A stretch of 64,000 bases of DNA, from the NCBI RefSeq assembly GCF_022539665.2, contig NC_081333.1, forward strand, positions 10,972,971 to 11,036,970, written 5' to 3'. Below the pieces are notes generated by a model. It ran no database searches. It worked only from the letters and a program-made list of their open reading frames with translations, and had not been told where the DNA came from. This DNA comes from Daphnia carinata (taxonomy: Eukaryota > Arthropoda > Branchiopoda > Diplostraca > Daphniidae). Shown here in pieces: positions 21,680 to 32,676 of the stretch. How positions within the stretch are numbered: position 1 is the stretch's first letter; the number at the start of each line of letters is the position of its first letter. Both the position numbers and the translations under genes were made by a program.

Positions 21680-22005
21680 AAACTAACACGTTGGCTGCCA
21701 CCCACCCACTTTGATCCCCTTTTTTTTTGTAGCTTGACAGGGACGGGCCGCGCTGTTCTGCTCCATGGTCTATCTGCCATGGGGTGGAGCAGCGCCACTG
21801 CCCAAGATTGGCCGAATGGCCCCTAGGCAACGCACCACAGGGAATTCCCTTTTTCGATGCGGCTGATGAGACCTGGGGTGTGCGTTCCCAAAAAGGTCTC
21901 ATCGCCGTGTCAGCCCGGCCTACCCGGCCCCCTTGGTCGCTATCCCTAGGATAGCGACACTAGCGACAGTAGAAAATGGTGGCGTGGCAGCCAACGTGTT
22001 AGTTT
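21680..22005. mobile_element. MITE-like element with 22 bp perfect terminal inverted repeats
   Basis: The first 22 bp (starting AAACTAACACGTTGGC) are exactly the reverse complement of the last 22 bp (21984-22005). The 326 bp interior has no ORF of note and is GC-rich against AT-rich flanks. It holds strong hairpins: a ~14 bp stem around GATGAGACCT/AGGTCTCATC (21859-21906) and GTCGCTATCC-CTA-GGATAGCGAC (21936-21958). No clear target-site duplication is seen. It is non-autonomous; the superfamily is not identified. Confidence 0.75.
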
Positions 22006-22144
22006 AAGTGTATCTGTGTATGTATTGTATGTTGTGTACTGTATTTTAAAATGTATGTAATAGTGGTGGATATGTGGGTGGAAGGAGGGACAATAAAAAC
22101 GATTTTACACTATTTAATTTTGTATTTATTATTTAGCTGTACAT

Positions 22145-22213
22145 TAACTGATATGGGGATCGAACCCTAGTATTCTAGCATGACAACCACATGCTTTACC
22201 ATTATTCCAACCA
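22145..22213 (-). repeat. tRNA-like segment
   Basis: The minus strand has TGGAATAATGGTAAAGCA and a B box GGGTTCGATCCCC. The anticodon stem CATG/CATG is short. Probably a decayed or SINE-derived tRNA. Confidence 0.4.
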
Positions 22214-22307
22214 TGAACTAACAAATAACTAATATGCATTCAACAATAAGCTAGTGTGTACTGAATATCTATATAGGTATCACAATCCGAAACAATGTTA
22301 ACAAGGG

Positions 22308-22377
22308 TAGTATGACATACCGGTAGCACGCTGGCCTATGGTGCAAGAATTCTGTGGTTCAAATCCCAGGCGACTTA
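22308..22377 (+). repeat. tRNA-like segment next to repeat copy C
   Basis: A-box-like ATACCGGTAGCACGCTGG and B-box-like TGGTTCAAATCCCA. It sits about 130-200 bp beyond the 3' end of copy C, in the same relative place as the tRNA-like segments near copies A and B. Confidence 0.45.
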
Positions 22378-22504
22378 AAATGGATTATCGAAGTAAGAAT
22401 ATTAAATGAAGAAAGAAATTAGAAGAATGCCAAGCAGAAAACACAAGACCAAGCAATATAAAAAAAAAGAAAGGGCAGAGTAAGAAAGCAGTTAAAAACA
22501 TAAG

Positions 22505-24703
22505 TTTTGCTATTTTTTGTTAAAAAAAAATAAATTGTATTGACATTACTCTGCACATATAAATGATTTTGCAACTTTAAAAAGGCACAATAGCCCTTTC
22601 AAAAGTTGCCGTCAACCCAGGCAGGGGGAGACACTGCCTTGTTGACCCACCGGGGAGATTACCCGGTGATTGGCTAAGAGAAGCCGGAAGAAGAGCTGAA
22701 GATTTGGAACATTTTTACAGGAGCGATTAACCTTTAGTTCGGATTTGTGGGCAGCCACATCGCCCTCCGTGAACACATCATCGGACTAAGCGGACACCCC
22801 ACGTCCCCTTTCCGGCCAGAGCCCTCCAAACCTCGGTATATGTTATTTTTATATATACCGTACAGTAGGGGCATGACCCCCTACGGGCTTATTACGAGTC
22901 AAGGGGAAACGGGGCTACGGAAAGGAAGGGAGCCCAGATATGCACTTCAATTTTTTAACATAAAATACCGTCTCGGGAATCCGAATGAAGTATAGAAATA
23001 TCATGTCATCCATCCAATCATTACAATTTATTCAGTGTCATGCCCCAACCAAGAATCTTTTCAGATCCAATGTTACTATTAACCTACACTGAGAAAAGAA
23101 AAACAACACCATTAAGCATCTCAATTGTTGCTCATGTGACTTACATGACTCATAGATTCAACTTCTTACAGAAGCTTGGGAAAGCCCATACAAATTGTAG
23201 ATGAAAATCATTGTATAAGGCTCTTGAATGATAAAATAACACCCCTAGAATGTTGCATTGTTGATAGTTGTGTTCCCAGTATGCTGAAAATCCTTTCCTA
23301 TTGGATAAATTTTTGTTCTGTAGATTAGACATGGTTGGCAAAGAGGAGAAAAGCTTCATCATAAATTCAAAAATTTTTCAAGAAAATTCCTTTCACACCT
23401 AAAGTGTCCATGTATGATGTTCATCGCTGCAATGCCAGTGAAGTGAAACATCTTTAGTGCCATTTAAGTACCCAGCTTCACCAACATTCTGAGTGTAAAG
23501 GACAAGTTGTTCTTTAGCAAGGGAAGCAGAATCATTTGAGGCTTCTAGCTGTGACAGAACTATAAAGGATTGCTGTTGTACCGGATTCATTAACACAAGA
23601 TGGTACTTCTCATTAGACAATTTGCATTACTCTATTACTTTACCTCACACCTTAACGGTAATGCACTCAGTGTTTTTTCAACTGTAGGCTGACTCTTCCA
23701 TCTTGTAACACTTCTAGACTTGACTTGATCCCCTGCTAAAATTCTGTGAATGCAAAATAATAGCATTAAAAATACTTTTTCGATAGACAAAAAACCGAAA
23801 AGTACCTAATCCATGTTTTATGTTGAACTCATGCCATATCTCAGTTTCCGTACCACACCTATTTTCGGCCCAAATACAGTCCCACAATTGTTCAATTCCT
23901 TCTCTGCATGGACTTATTACTAACAATTCTTTTAGTGGAGCACTAACAGAATTTAAATTTAACACACTGTCAGGTGGTGGACTGAATAACTAAACAATGA
24001 ATAATTCTTTGTTAAAATCCTATACTTATTTTGAATTCTTATTTGAAAAGTTTAGGTACCTTACTGTGTTCGCCTAATGCCAACTCATCCTCACGTTCAG
24101 TTAGGGAAGAGTTTTGAAAAACCTCCTTCACTGTTTGGAAACTGTTTCGTTCCAATTTGTTATTTTCCCCTAGCTGAACTTGTAGACTCAAAATTTGAGC
24201 TACAAAACACAAATGAATAAAAGCAAATAAATAGAATCATTACGTATTAGGCCTTACCATCCTTAGCTTTGCTGTTATCTAATATTTTGTGTTGTTCCAA
24301 TAATTGGGCCTGCAGCTTCATAATTTGATCTAATAAACAATAATTAATAATTGAAAACCAATATAATAATGTTTATACTTACCATCCTATTGTTTTATTA
24401 TCTTATCCATTTTTCAATTGTTCCTCCAGCCACGCGTTATTCTCTCCATCCACGCTACTGAACTAACTGCGAATGGCATCCAATGGACTGAAATTGCCTA
24501 CGCGAGTAATAACGAGTCTGAGCGGTAGATGGTTACGTGTCGGAAAAAAAGAAAAAAGTGTGATTTTTTCTTTTTTTTGGCAACGGCAAATTTTTTGGCG
24601 AATTTTTTTTTTTTTTTTTTTTTTTGTAAAGCGGATTGCCATAGTTTTTATAGATTTTCAAGAGATTTTGGTTTTTGGCCGATTTTGACAAAAGTGAGAA
24701 GGG
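22505..24703 (-). repeat. Unrecognised dispersed repeat, copy C (inverted, nearly full length)
   Basis: Reverse complement of copy A over nearly its full length. It includes the hairpin module (about 22575-22905), the exon-like blocks, the poly(A)/poly(T) tracts (about 24585-24628) and the start palindrome half at about 24650-24703. Some coding-like blocks lack the stops of copy A: the C version of the second short exon reads KLQAQLLEQHK where A has a stop, and VLNLNSVSAPLKELLVISPC continues open into WHEFNIKHGLG. Its end abuts the segmental duplication at about 24704. Confidence 0.75.
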
Positions 24704-25020
24704 TTTATTCACATGGCGTAAATTAATTCTAATGCTGTCGAGTGACACATTTAGACGTTAGGTAATTTCATTCAAATAATATGCCGCCGCAGAAAAAGAT
24801 GCTATCGACTGGTTGGTTTAACGAAAATAGAGTTAGTGTTTTGAACACGCTAAAATTTAGCAGTTGTACTAGGACTCCAAACATAAAGTATATATGCTAA
24901 CGCTGGCATGTCATACCAGAAGAACTAAACCATGGAAACAACATTTTTGTGTAAAACGAAGCAGTTACATAACAATTGTGAAATGCCGTTTTTGTTTTCC
25001 CTATCCAACAAGCGCTGATA

Positions 25021-26592
25021 TTACCAGGATGAGCTGACGTTTTCTTGGAAGGTGAAACGGGGAGAATTTTCGGAGTAAAACTGTTGGAACCAGCGTCGGT
25101 AGTGATTGATAGCGCGATCTTCTGCCACAAGCATAGGTTTATTCATGAAAGTTTTGCTATTCCAGACAGCGACATCTCGTTCGAACTTTGGAAATGGACG
25201 AATGTAAGATTTGATGTGTTAGAAAATTAGTAAAAGTTGTCACTTACCATGACAGCCTCGCCCCAAACAAAAAATTTTGCTATAGGTCCTATCATCAAGA
25301 CAGGCGCATACAGCCGGTGAAGAACGCGTTGAATCATTGGTTCAATCGGTGTAACTGTCTCGAAAAGGAGACATCTGCCCAATGAGGTATTAAAAGACAA
25401 GCAAACTAAGCCGGGGCCCATTTGTTTGGCTTCCACATCAACCGAAATGAATGACAATCGGCCGAATAGGCGTAGTTCATGATGTAGGCTAGAAATAGCT
25501 ACATGTTTTTCTTCGGAATTGGGTTCCCATTTTACCTTCCAACGATGCTGAAGAATAGGTGCCCAGCCGTTGTCACTCTTCCCGGCTTGTGCTGCATTAA
25601 GCTCAGATCCGTATAATAGAGAAGGGCCATGCAGACAATCCAAATGGGCGACATCAGAGCCATTCTCAGGGATCTCTTGAATATGAGCGTTCACTTTATA
25701 TTCACTCCGTCCACCATAAATCCATTTTCTATTAACAATTTCTGGTATACGCGGGACTCTCCAGCTTGGGTTTTCTTGTTCAGCATGATACCAGACAAAT
25801 ATAAAACCGTTTACTTCTTCGCAAGGCCAAGATTTAACTCGCGCAGATTTCGGTACTATAGTTCATTACAAAAAAAGTTTTATATATAGTTTGTAAATTT
25901 AAAGTGTACAGTTGTCAAAATAAATATAGCTAAAAATGAATAATAATTTACAAGATTACTGTACTTTTTCCCGATGTGTAGGGAATGGAGGTGCATTGAC
26001 CATCCGCCCCCCGAAATTGCCATCCATGGAAAGGACATTCAACACAGTCGCCTACTACCCGACTCCCTACACCTAAATGTGCACCAAGATGTGGGCAATA
26101 AGCATCCAAAACGTAAGCGGCACCTTCAGCAGAGCGAAAAACCGCGAAATGTTCACCTATGAAAAAAAGTTCAAACTGTTTTTGGTCTTTGCATTTTCAT
26201 TACTGGATTCAATGTCAGACATACCAAGGGCGTCAACCGATCGGACCTGACGATTTTTTAAATCATCTGACTCACACAGGGCAAACCACCCATTAGGGTA
26301 CACTGGTGGGATCTCTCCAATTTTTTTCCGTCGACGCATTTCATTTGCTAACTGACGTCGACTTTGCCCATAGTTATCTAATCGCAATTGTTCTTCGTAA
26401 CCGACATCACATAAGTCCTAAGAAAAGAAATTTCATGATCATACAATTTTTGGTTTTTACTAAAGACATTTTTACCCTGATTCGATTTAGTGGCTTGAAG
26501 AGGAAATAACAGGCAGTCACGCTAAGCACTATTGCAGCTGAAGAAACTAGAAGTCCCACTATTTCGGATTTGAAAACGAAAAAAACATCCAT
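25021..26592 (-). CDS. nvd: Neverland A, cholesterol 7-desaturase (Rieske oxygenase)
   Basis: Neverland/DAF-36 converts cholesterol to 7-dehydrocholesterol, the first step of ecdysteroid synthesis. Five exons (26592-26476, 26417-26225, 26156-25965, 25855-25248 and 25185-25021) match copy B exon for exon in length (117, 193, 192, 608 and 165 nt), giving 424 residues with no stop or frameshift. The N terminus is a membrane segment ([17 protein letters not shown]). Exon 3 has the Rieske [2Fe-2S] ligands in CPHLGAH and CPFHGW. The large exon 4 contains the non-haem iron domain region ([31 protein letters not shown]), whose E-x-x-x-D-x-x-H pattern fits iron binding. The C-terminal exon ends ...ENVSSSW. 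The start is the ATG of [10 protein letters not shown]. Confidence 0.93.
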
Positions 26593-27330
26593 GTCTACAA
26601 GTAAGATTTTTTGCAGGTAAAACAACTGCAAAGTAAAGCCCAAATAATTTAAAATTGAAATTATCGCTGAAACAAAAAGCAAGGGCTAAGTGTATCGAAA
26701 ATCTTACCATCAGAGATGTTCAAACATTTGCGATGACTATTTCAATGTTGGCATAAATTGACGGACGGTTGACACCAGAAAAGAATTATCCTAAATAACA
26801 TAGTCGAGTAACAGGTAGATTGTGCTTACGTGCTCTCAGACACATGAAATTTTATCATTCTGATGGGCTTGGATCGAGATAAGCGTTATCATATTGGATA
26901 CCCTACCACGCAAGCATATGTAACGTATGTACAGGTCGATCAAACTTAACGAATACTCTGGGAAACATCCCATACGAGGCTCGGAAAATTGCGGCTACGA
27001 TACCAACCAAGTTCATGTTGTGGTTGTTTCAACTTGGCCGGCGATTTCCGTCCGAGTTAAACTGACGCCAGATAAAATACAAAAATTGTTTAAAAAGTAT
27101 TTGTTCATCATGCCATCAAAAAAATTTTTAAATTCTGGCCAATCTTTAAATTTATAATGCATCATGAGTAAACATTGCCATATGTAAATTTTGTCAGAAC
27201 TAAAATCACAAGTAAGTTTTTTTGTTTTATTTACACACTAAGTTTACCTTATACAAAAAAAAACTTGCCAAATTATTGATATTTCTGAAAACTATTTCTT
27301 CTTCTTCATCAATGATTTTCCGTCTTTATT
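26593..27330. other. Neverland A upstream region and NDUFB7 3' flank
   Basis: No exon is seen. It aligns with 34244-35190 of unit 2 apart from a block of about 200 bp present only in unit 2. Confidence 0.5.
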
Positions 27331-27797
27331 TTAATGCTGCTCACTTTTGGCAGCTCTTTCATCCAGTCGACGATTTCTTTCATAATCTTTCATTCGAATT
27401 AAATAGCTACAAAATAAAAGGAGTTAAATTTAAAATTACAATGCAACAGCATATGGACTTACTCCTCATATTGGCAGTGAAGGTATTCATGCTTGTCGTG
27501 ATGGCACTTGTACACCAATGGAAATGTTTCACTTCTACACCCTAAATACTTGAGAAGATAGTCTACACAGTAATCCCGTTTATCCAAGGGAATTTTGGCC
27601 GATTCCATTTCTTCCAAAGTAGTTTTAATTTCTAAAGAGAAACGTAGAAATCATAGTAAAATGTATCTCGTGAAGCGGTTTACCATTATCAAGATATTGC
27701 TCGCACCTCGGGGTTTACGACCATTGGGGAATCCTTCCAGAGGATCATGTTTATAATCGCTTCCTCCTTCCAAAGCCTTTGCAGATACTGAGCCCAT
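27331..27797 (-). CDS. NDUFB7: NDUFB7, subunit of mitochondrial complex I
   Basis: NDUFB7 is an accessory intermembrane-space subunit of NADH dehydrogenase. Three exons (27797-27707, 27631-27463 and 27406-27331) join in phase to give about 111 residues. The twin CX9C motif that drives Mia40-type disulfide folding is intact: C-VDYLLKYLG-C and C-HHDKHEYLH-C. FPNGRKPREIK and YLIRMKDYERNRRL match the family. The first donor used (GTGCGA) is weak but is the only one that keeps phase and rebuilds the GRKPRE junction. AATAAA begins immediately after the stop codon. A broken copy lies in unit 2. Confidence 0.9.
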
Positions 27798-28713
27798 TAT
27801 TTAACTATCGGTTTGGATGTTACTGAAAATCACAAGAAAATGAGACACAGATTTCCTTTTCGTGTGAGCAGACAGCAATCTAGACTTTTAATCACGAAAT
27901 ATGACAAAAGGAGCGCTAATGGAGCAGCTCAATTGGGTGAGGGTACACAATCGACAAACACACAAGTCCCGGTGTTCTGGGTCTAGTGGCTTTGGCCTTT
28001 GGGGAATAGGAAACGGCCTCCGAGCTAAAAGCCATCTAGTGTTAGCTTTGGGATGTTTCTTTCCGCCATCGTAAAAGCCAGAGCCCAGAGTAGTTCTCCA
28101 ATTTCAGCGCAATGAGTACGTAAGAGTGCGTGCTCCTCTAGATATACTTCATGCTACATGGTCAAATCGGGGAGCTCTTAAAAAAGCGGGTTCCAGTGCT
28201 ACTCGTTTTGCGTTTCTCGTAATGGGTTATATTTTACAGATAGCTTTAAAACTCGTTTAAAAAAAGAAAGAATCGTTTTATAAAATAAGCGAAAAATTAA
28301 CATGGTTTGCTTAAAATGTAGGCGGTACTCCAAGTGTTAATATTCGACATTTTAGTCTAAATTTGAATCCTTGCTGGGGATTCTATTCAAAAGTACAAAT
28401 AAAAACAATTTTTTTTTATTATACATTTTTTTGCATTTTGTTCAATTCTTTCACAAATCACGTTTTTCCTTATTCGATAGTACAATGCTATTTAGCCTCC
28501 TGGTGCACCGTTTCTCATGCGTGTACAAAAGAGATCTGTATAATGAAATATAGCTTATTTTAGCTATGCTAATCTAGGACCTACCATTATGCGTAATAAT
28601 ACATTTACGCGTGTACTTCCTTTAGAAAGTTAGTCGATATATGTCTTTTAAGCATGAGAATGCAAAATTAATTTACATCGTGTATGGTCTACATCTGTTG
28701 CTCCATAATTATA
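27798..28713. other. NDUFB7 upstream and EARS2 3' flank
   Basis: No coding exon is seen. The segment is collinear with about 35480-36380 in unit 2, which argues only for duplication, not function. Confidence 0.45.
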
Positions 28714-30825
28714 TCAAATTATTAGGTTTAGACTGGAAACTAGACGATCAGAACATATCTTTGGGCCAAGAATTTCGATGATTTCGCTGACTGGTGGTCC
28801 TTCCTAGAAAGTGTATATAAATATCGTATTACAGGCTCTATAGAACTGCTTTTAGATAGAATAAGAATAAATAAAGTAAAAAGGTACCAACTTTGAGTCC
28901 TGTTAAGGAAGACCGCATCAATTTCATAACTTCATTTACTTTCAATTTATGTTCCAGCGCAATTTGTCGTAAGATAACCGACACTTCCTTTTTTTCTATA
29001 CGATCACATTGGTTTAACATTTCAACAACTCGAACCATGACGTTTCCTAATAATGAGTAAAATAATTAAAACGAGGCCGGTTGTTTTAGAGAAACGCTAC
29101 CGTGCCGAATTTTAACTGAGTTAGGGAAAATGCAAATGCATACTTGCTGTAAATGGATCGATTTTTGAAATGATTGGATTTCGCTGGGAACTCCACAAAA
29201 ACCCTAGATGCGGATCTGTCAACTGCCGTAAGAGATGAATTCGGCCTTCACTTGATGCCCAATGAAGAACCTTTAACAAACTGTCATCTTGCAGCATCTC
29301 CTTATCGATTGACGAATTAGGGATATTCTCATAAACCAAGCGGGACAGCTGTTTTCTCATTTCATCAATTTTGTCAGGTTGGCTAATGCGATTTTGCAGA
29401 GCTAATCGATTAAAATGATCGAGTCGAGGCATGTCAAGCCTTCCTGAATGTGTTGTGACACAGCCTAGATTAAACTTCAATTAAGACAGTTTACAAATAA
29501 ATCAATAAATAAGATATATGAAAATGTGAATGAAAATAATAGTAACAATGATAATAGTAATACCAGCCCATACCGCTTTAGCCAGCTCAGGGAGTGAATG
29601 CAAATTTTGTTGAATGTCTATGGACGACGAAAAACCTCCGCCGACTAAGCAAAGTAAGCCAATTATGGCTTCCGGATAAAACCCTTGAGATCTGAAGTAG
29701 TCCAGCCTAATGTCGTCTTGTCTTTTGGACAATTTCGTGCCGTCTGCATTCGTTATTAACGGCAAATGAGCGAACCGGGGTGGATGCCATCCAAAGGCTC
29801 TTTTAAACGGAACGATGTAAAAGTAATTTTTACACGTTGCTTTTTTGGCAGACTAAGAGGCAAGTTAAACTGACTTGTATAACAAAATATGTTTTGGAGT
29901 AGAAACAAGCCACTCTGTTCCTCTCAATACGTGGGTAATTTCCATAAGATGATCGTCTACTACGTTAGCCAAGTGGTAAGTCGGGTAACCATCCTGTTTC
30001 ATGATCACTGGATCGCCTTCATGTAAAACAGCATTGCGATCAATGTCTCCGTATACCAAATCCTGAAGAGGTTCTTCTAAAGAACTTAACTTAAATAAAT
30101 TCATATTAACAAGTGCATCAATAAAAACGGACTTTTCTACTGCCTTATGGAACAAGATTAATGTTTTTTTTACCTTGAATCTTATGCAGGATGACATCCC
30201 ATGTTGTTTTTTTTCTTCAACCTGAGCATTGGAAAGCTGACGACAACGATTATCATACCGTGGAATGGCACCCTCTCTTATGGCCTCTTTTTTGACAAAT
30301 TCTAATCTTCGCTCAGAACAAAAGCAGTGATATGCTTGCCCATTTTTAACTAACTCTACGACAAATTGATTGTACAAACACAATCTTTCAGATTGTGTAT
30401 AAGGTCCAAAAGTTCCATTTTTCACTAGATGCAAAAGGTGAATCATGTCTTGAAAATCGTAAGTTGACTAGAAATCTTCATTAAATTATGTAATTACTTG
30501 GACTTTCATCGGGTGATAGACCCATCCAGTCTAAATCCATTTCTAACTGATTTGCTGCTCCAGGTACTAAACGTTTCTGATCTGTGTCCTCAATCCGCAA
30601 AATAAATTGTCCATTATTGGCTTTCGCGAATAAAAAATTATACAGCGCTGTTCGGAGGCCTCCTAAATGAATGTAACCTAAGAAACACTAACTCAGCAGC
30701 TGTAATTTGTTCAACGATAACTATCTAAACTAACCGGTAGGGCTGGGAGCAAATCGAACTCTTACATTTCTTGTACAACAAGAAAGGTGGAAAAATCGCC
30801 GAGAAAATTTGCTGAACATTTTCAT
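28714..30825 (-). CDS. EARS2: Mitochondrial glutamyl-tRNA synthetase
   Basis: EARS2 charges mitochondrial tRNA-Glu. Eight exons (30825-30735, 30677-30498, 30424-30174, 30089-29875, 29799-29564, 29464-29144, 29046-28892 and 28803-28714) add up to 512 residues in phase. The class I motifs are present: APSPTGYIHLGG (HIGH-type) and GTKLSKRQ (KMSKS-type). [29 protein letters not shown] and [15 protein letters not shown] are hallmark GluRS blocks. The N terminus [17 protein letters not shown] is basic and Arg/Phe-rich, as for a mitochondrial presequence. Exon edges 2/3 and 4/5 were chosen for phase and give [13 protein letters not shown] and [18 protein letters not shown]. The gene looks intact. 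Only its last exons survive in unit 2. Confidence 0.93.
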
Positions 30826-31522
30826 ACCACTTTAACAAAAGGAAATATATTCGTGATACTGTTAACGTTCTTCAGCATAATGGATTGAAATTTTGTTCAT
30901 AAAAATATTTTTGCTACAGATCTTGTTCTGCTACTGGGCGTTGCCTAATTGTGCATTTGAGTTTTGATGATTGTTACGATTACGAAAAAGAAGAACAACA
31001 AAAACAGACAAAAACAAAAAAAAAAGAAACAGAAAAGAAAAAAACTATGGAACAGAATAACGAACGATAGATGAACTGAGCAAGTGAATCGACAAACGAG
31101 TTTTCATTTTTAGACCGTCATAACTATAAGGTATGGAGAACCAACAATTCACCCCAACGCTACCAGGATAACGCCGCTTACCAATGGCAAATACGTTTTC
31201 AATAGTTAAGAGGTCCCTCTCAGGATCTGTCAGTCGGTAATGACAGTTATGTACGCCTTCAATATTTATTCTAACGAAGTGGAAAATTCAATTGGCAGTA
31301 GATGCGGTGCAGCAATCGAAGTGGATGTGAGTCCACGTCATAAAGTTAAATATTAAGATTCACTAAAGCAATAAATGCAAGTATAGTAATGCGAACTTTG
31401 GGTTGAAAGTTTTTGAATACTTTTAGGGAGATGATATATGTCATTATATGTCGTATATGAACCGGTAGAAGCTTACAAGAAGTACATGAAGACTTCGTTA
31501 GAAATTAATTTCACTTTTTAGG
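30826..31522. other. EARS2 upstream / 3' flank of the aldehyde oxidase remnant
   Basis: A-rich, no exon seen. The part from about 31240 to 31522 aligns with about 36660-36935 in unit 2, next to the intact aldehyde oxidase 3' end. Confidence 0.45.
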
Positions 31523-32337
31523 TTTTTCAGCCGGAATTCAAGGGGATCCCCTTTACGAGTCTTCGCCAAATGCTCCACCAAATTTTCAATAATTGCAATC
31601 CCTTGCGTAGTTCCTTGAACGTACAAGTTTTATATAGCAAAGGACAAAACATTTTGAGGAAATCATTTAAACTGTATGAAACATTTCAAACGCAATAGAC
31701 ATCTAACCAGGAGCTGGACAGTATGTGTTTGAAGGTGTATCTGTTTGCACCAACAATGGGGTAAATTTCCAAGATTTTGCTGCATAGCAATTTTTTGCAA
31801 ACGGAGCAACAAAAAATGCGGTTCCTTCGTTAAAATTTCCACCACAGTCGCTGACTATCGTTAAATCTATAGCTTATAGAAGCCCATTTTTATCAGTACC
31901 TGCCTTTTAAGACAAAATGGTGCATAATCGGGAATTTTTTTTTACGATTAGTTATTGTTGTTATTATTATTTTTTCCTACATACCTTATATTGGCAACAG
32001 TACGGAAGACGTCCTCCACCGACTGCCATGTTTGAATCCAAATCCAAGGAAATTCGAACGGGTTTAGATAGTTCGGAGGCCGCTATAGCGCAGGCCACAG
32101 CGACTAGTGTAGAGCGTGATATTTTACCACCATATGAACCACTCAATCGGCGAGTTCCAACGTTCACTCTAAAGATTTCAATAGCCAATTACTGTCGCGA
32201 CGTTATATTTGCGTCGCTACTTACTGCGCCTTATTAATGTTCAGACAACGCGCCACAGCATTTTGAACTGCATCTTGATCTTGAGTTGCGCAAAGGGCGT
32301 CCATGCCATCCTCCAGCGGAATGCATGCAGCAACCAT
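31523..32337 (-). pseudogene. Aldehyde oxidase remnant in unit 1
   Basis: Exons matching the middle of the unit 2 aldehyde oxidase remain, for example [20 protein letters not shown] and [15 protein letters not shown]. The 5' half is absent: homology stops at about 32337. On the 3' side the sequence jumps from the flank at about 31522 straight into the exon at 38646 of the intact copy, which deletes about 1.7 kb including all later exons and the GEPP active-site region. Two truncations leave no working enzyme. Confidence 0.85.
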
Positions 32338-32676
32338 CAGTTAATCATTTACAGATTAATGATTCATATTGTTTATTCACATGGCGTAAATTAATTCTAA
32401 TGCTGTCGAGTGATACATTTAGCCGTTGGCTAATTTCATTCAAATAATATGCCGCCGCAGAATAAGATGCTATCGACTGGTTGGTTTAACGAAAATTGAG
32501 TTAGTGTTTTGAACATTTAACAATTGTACTAGAACTCCAAACATAAACTATATATGCTAACGCTGACATGTCATACCAGAAGAACTAAACTATGGAAACT
32601 ACATTTTTGTGTAAAATGTAGCAATTACATAACAATTGTGAAATACCTTTTTTCCCCTATCCAATAAGCGCTGATA

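Larger units (their letters stand above)
24704..32337. repeat. Segmental duplication, unit 1
   Basis: Collinear with unit 2 (about 32372-39456), from GTTTATTCACATGGCG to the GCATGC(A/G)GCAACCA junction. It contains neverland A, NDUFB7, EARS2 and a reduced aldehyde oxidase. Relative to unit 2 it lacks about 1.7 kb inside the aldehyde oxidase. Confidence 0.9.

Noticed and set aside
21357-21686. Arg-Gly-Asp-rich and Pro-Val-rich ORFs on both strands
   Set aside because: Open frames created by a GC-rich tandem repeat.
21841-21915. Hammerhead ribozyme (CTGATGAG seen inside the MITE)
   Set aside because: The CTGATGA box is followed by a stem, but the GAAA core and cleavage-site arrangement are missing.
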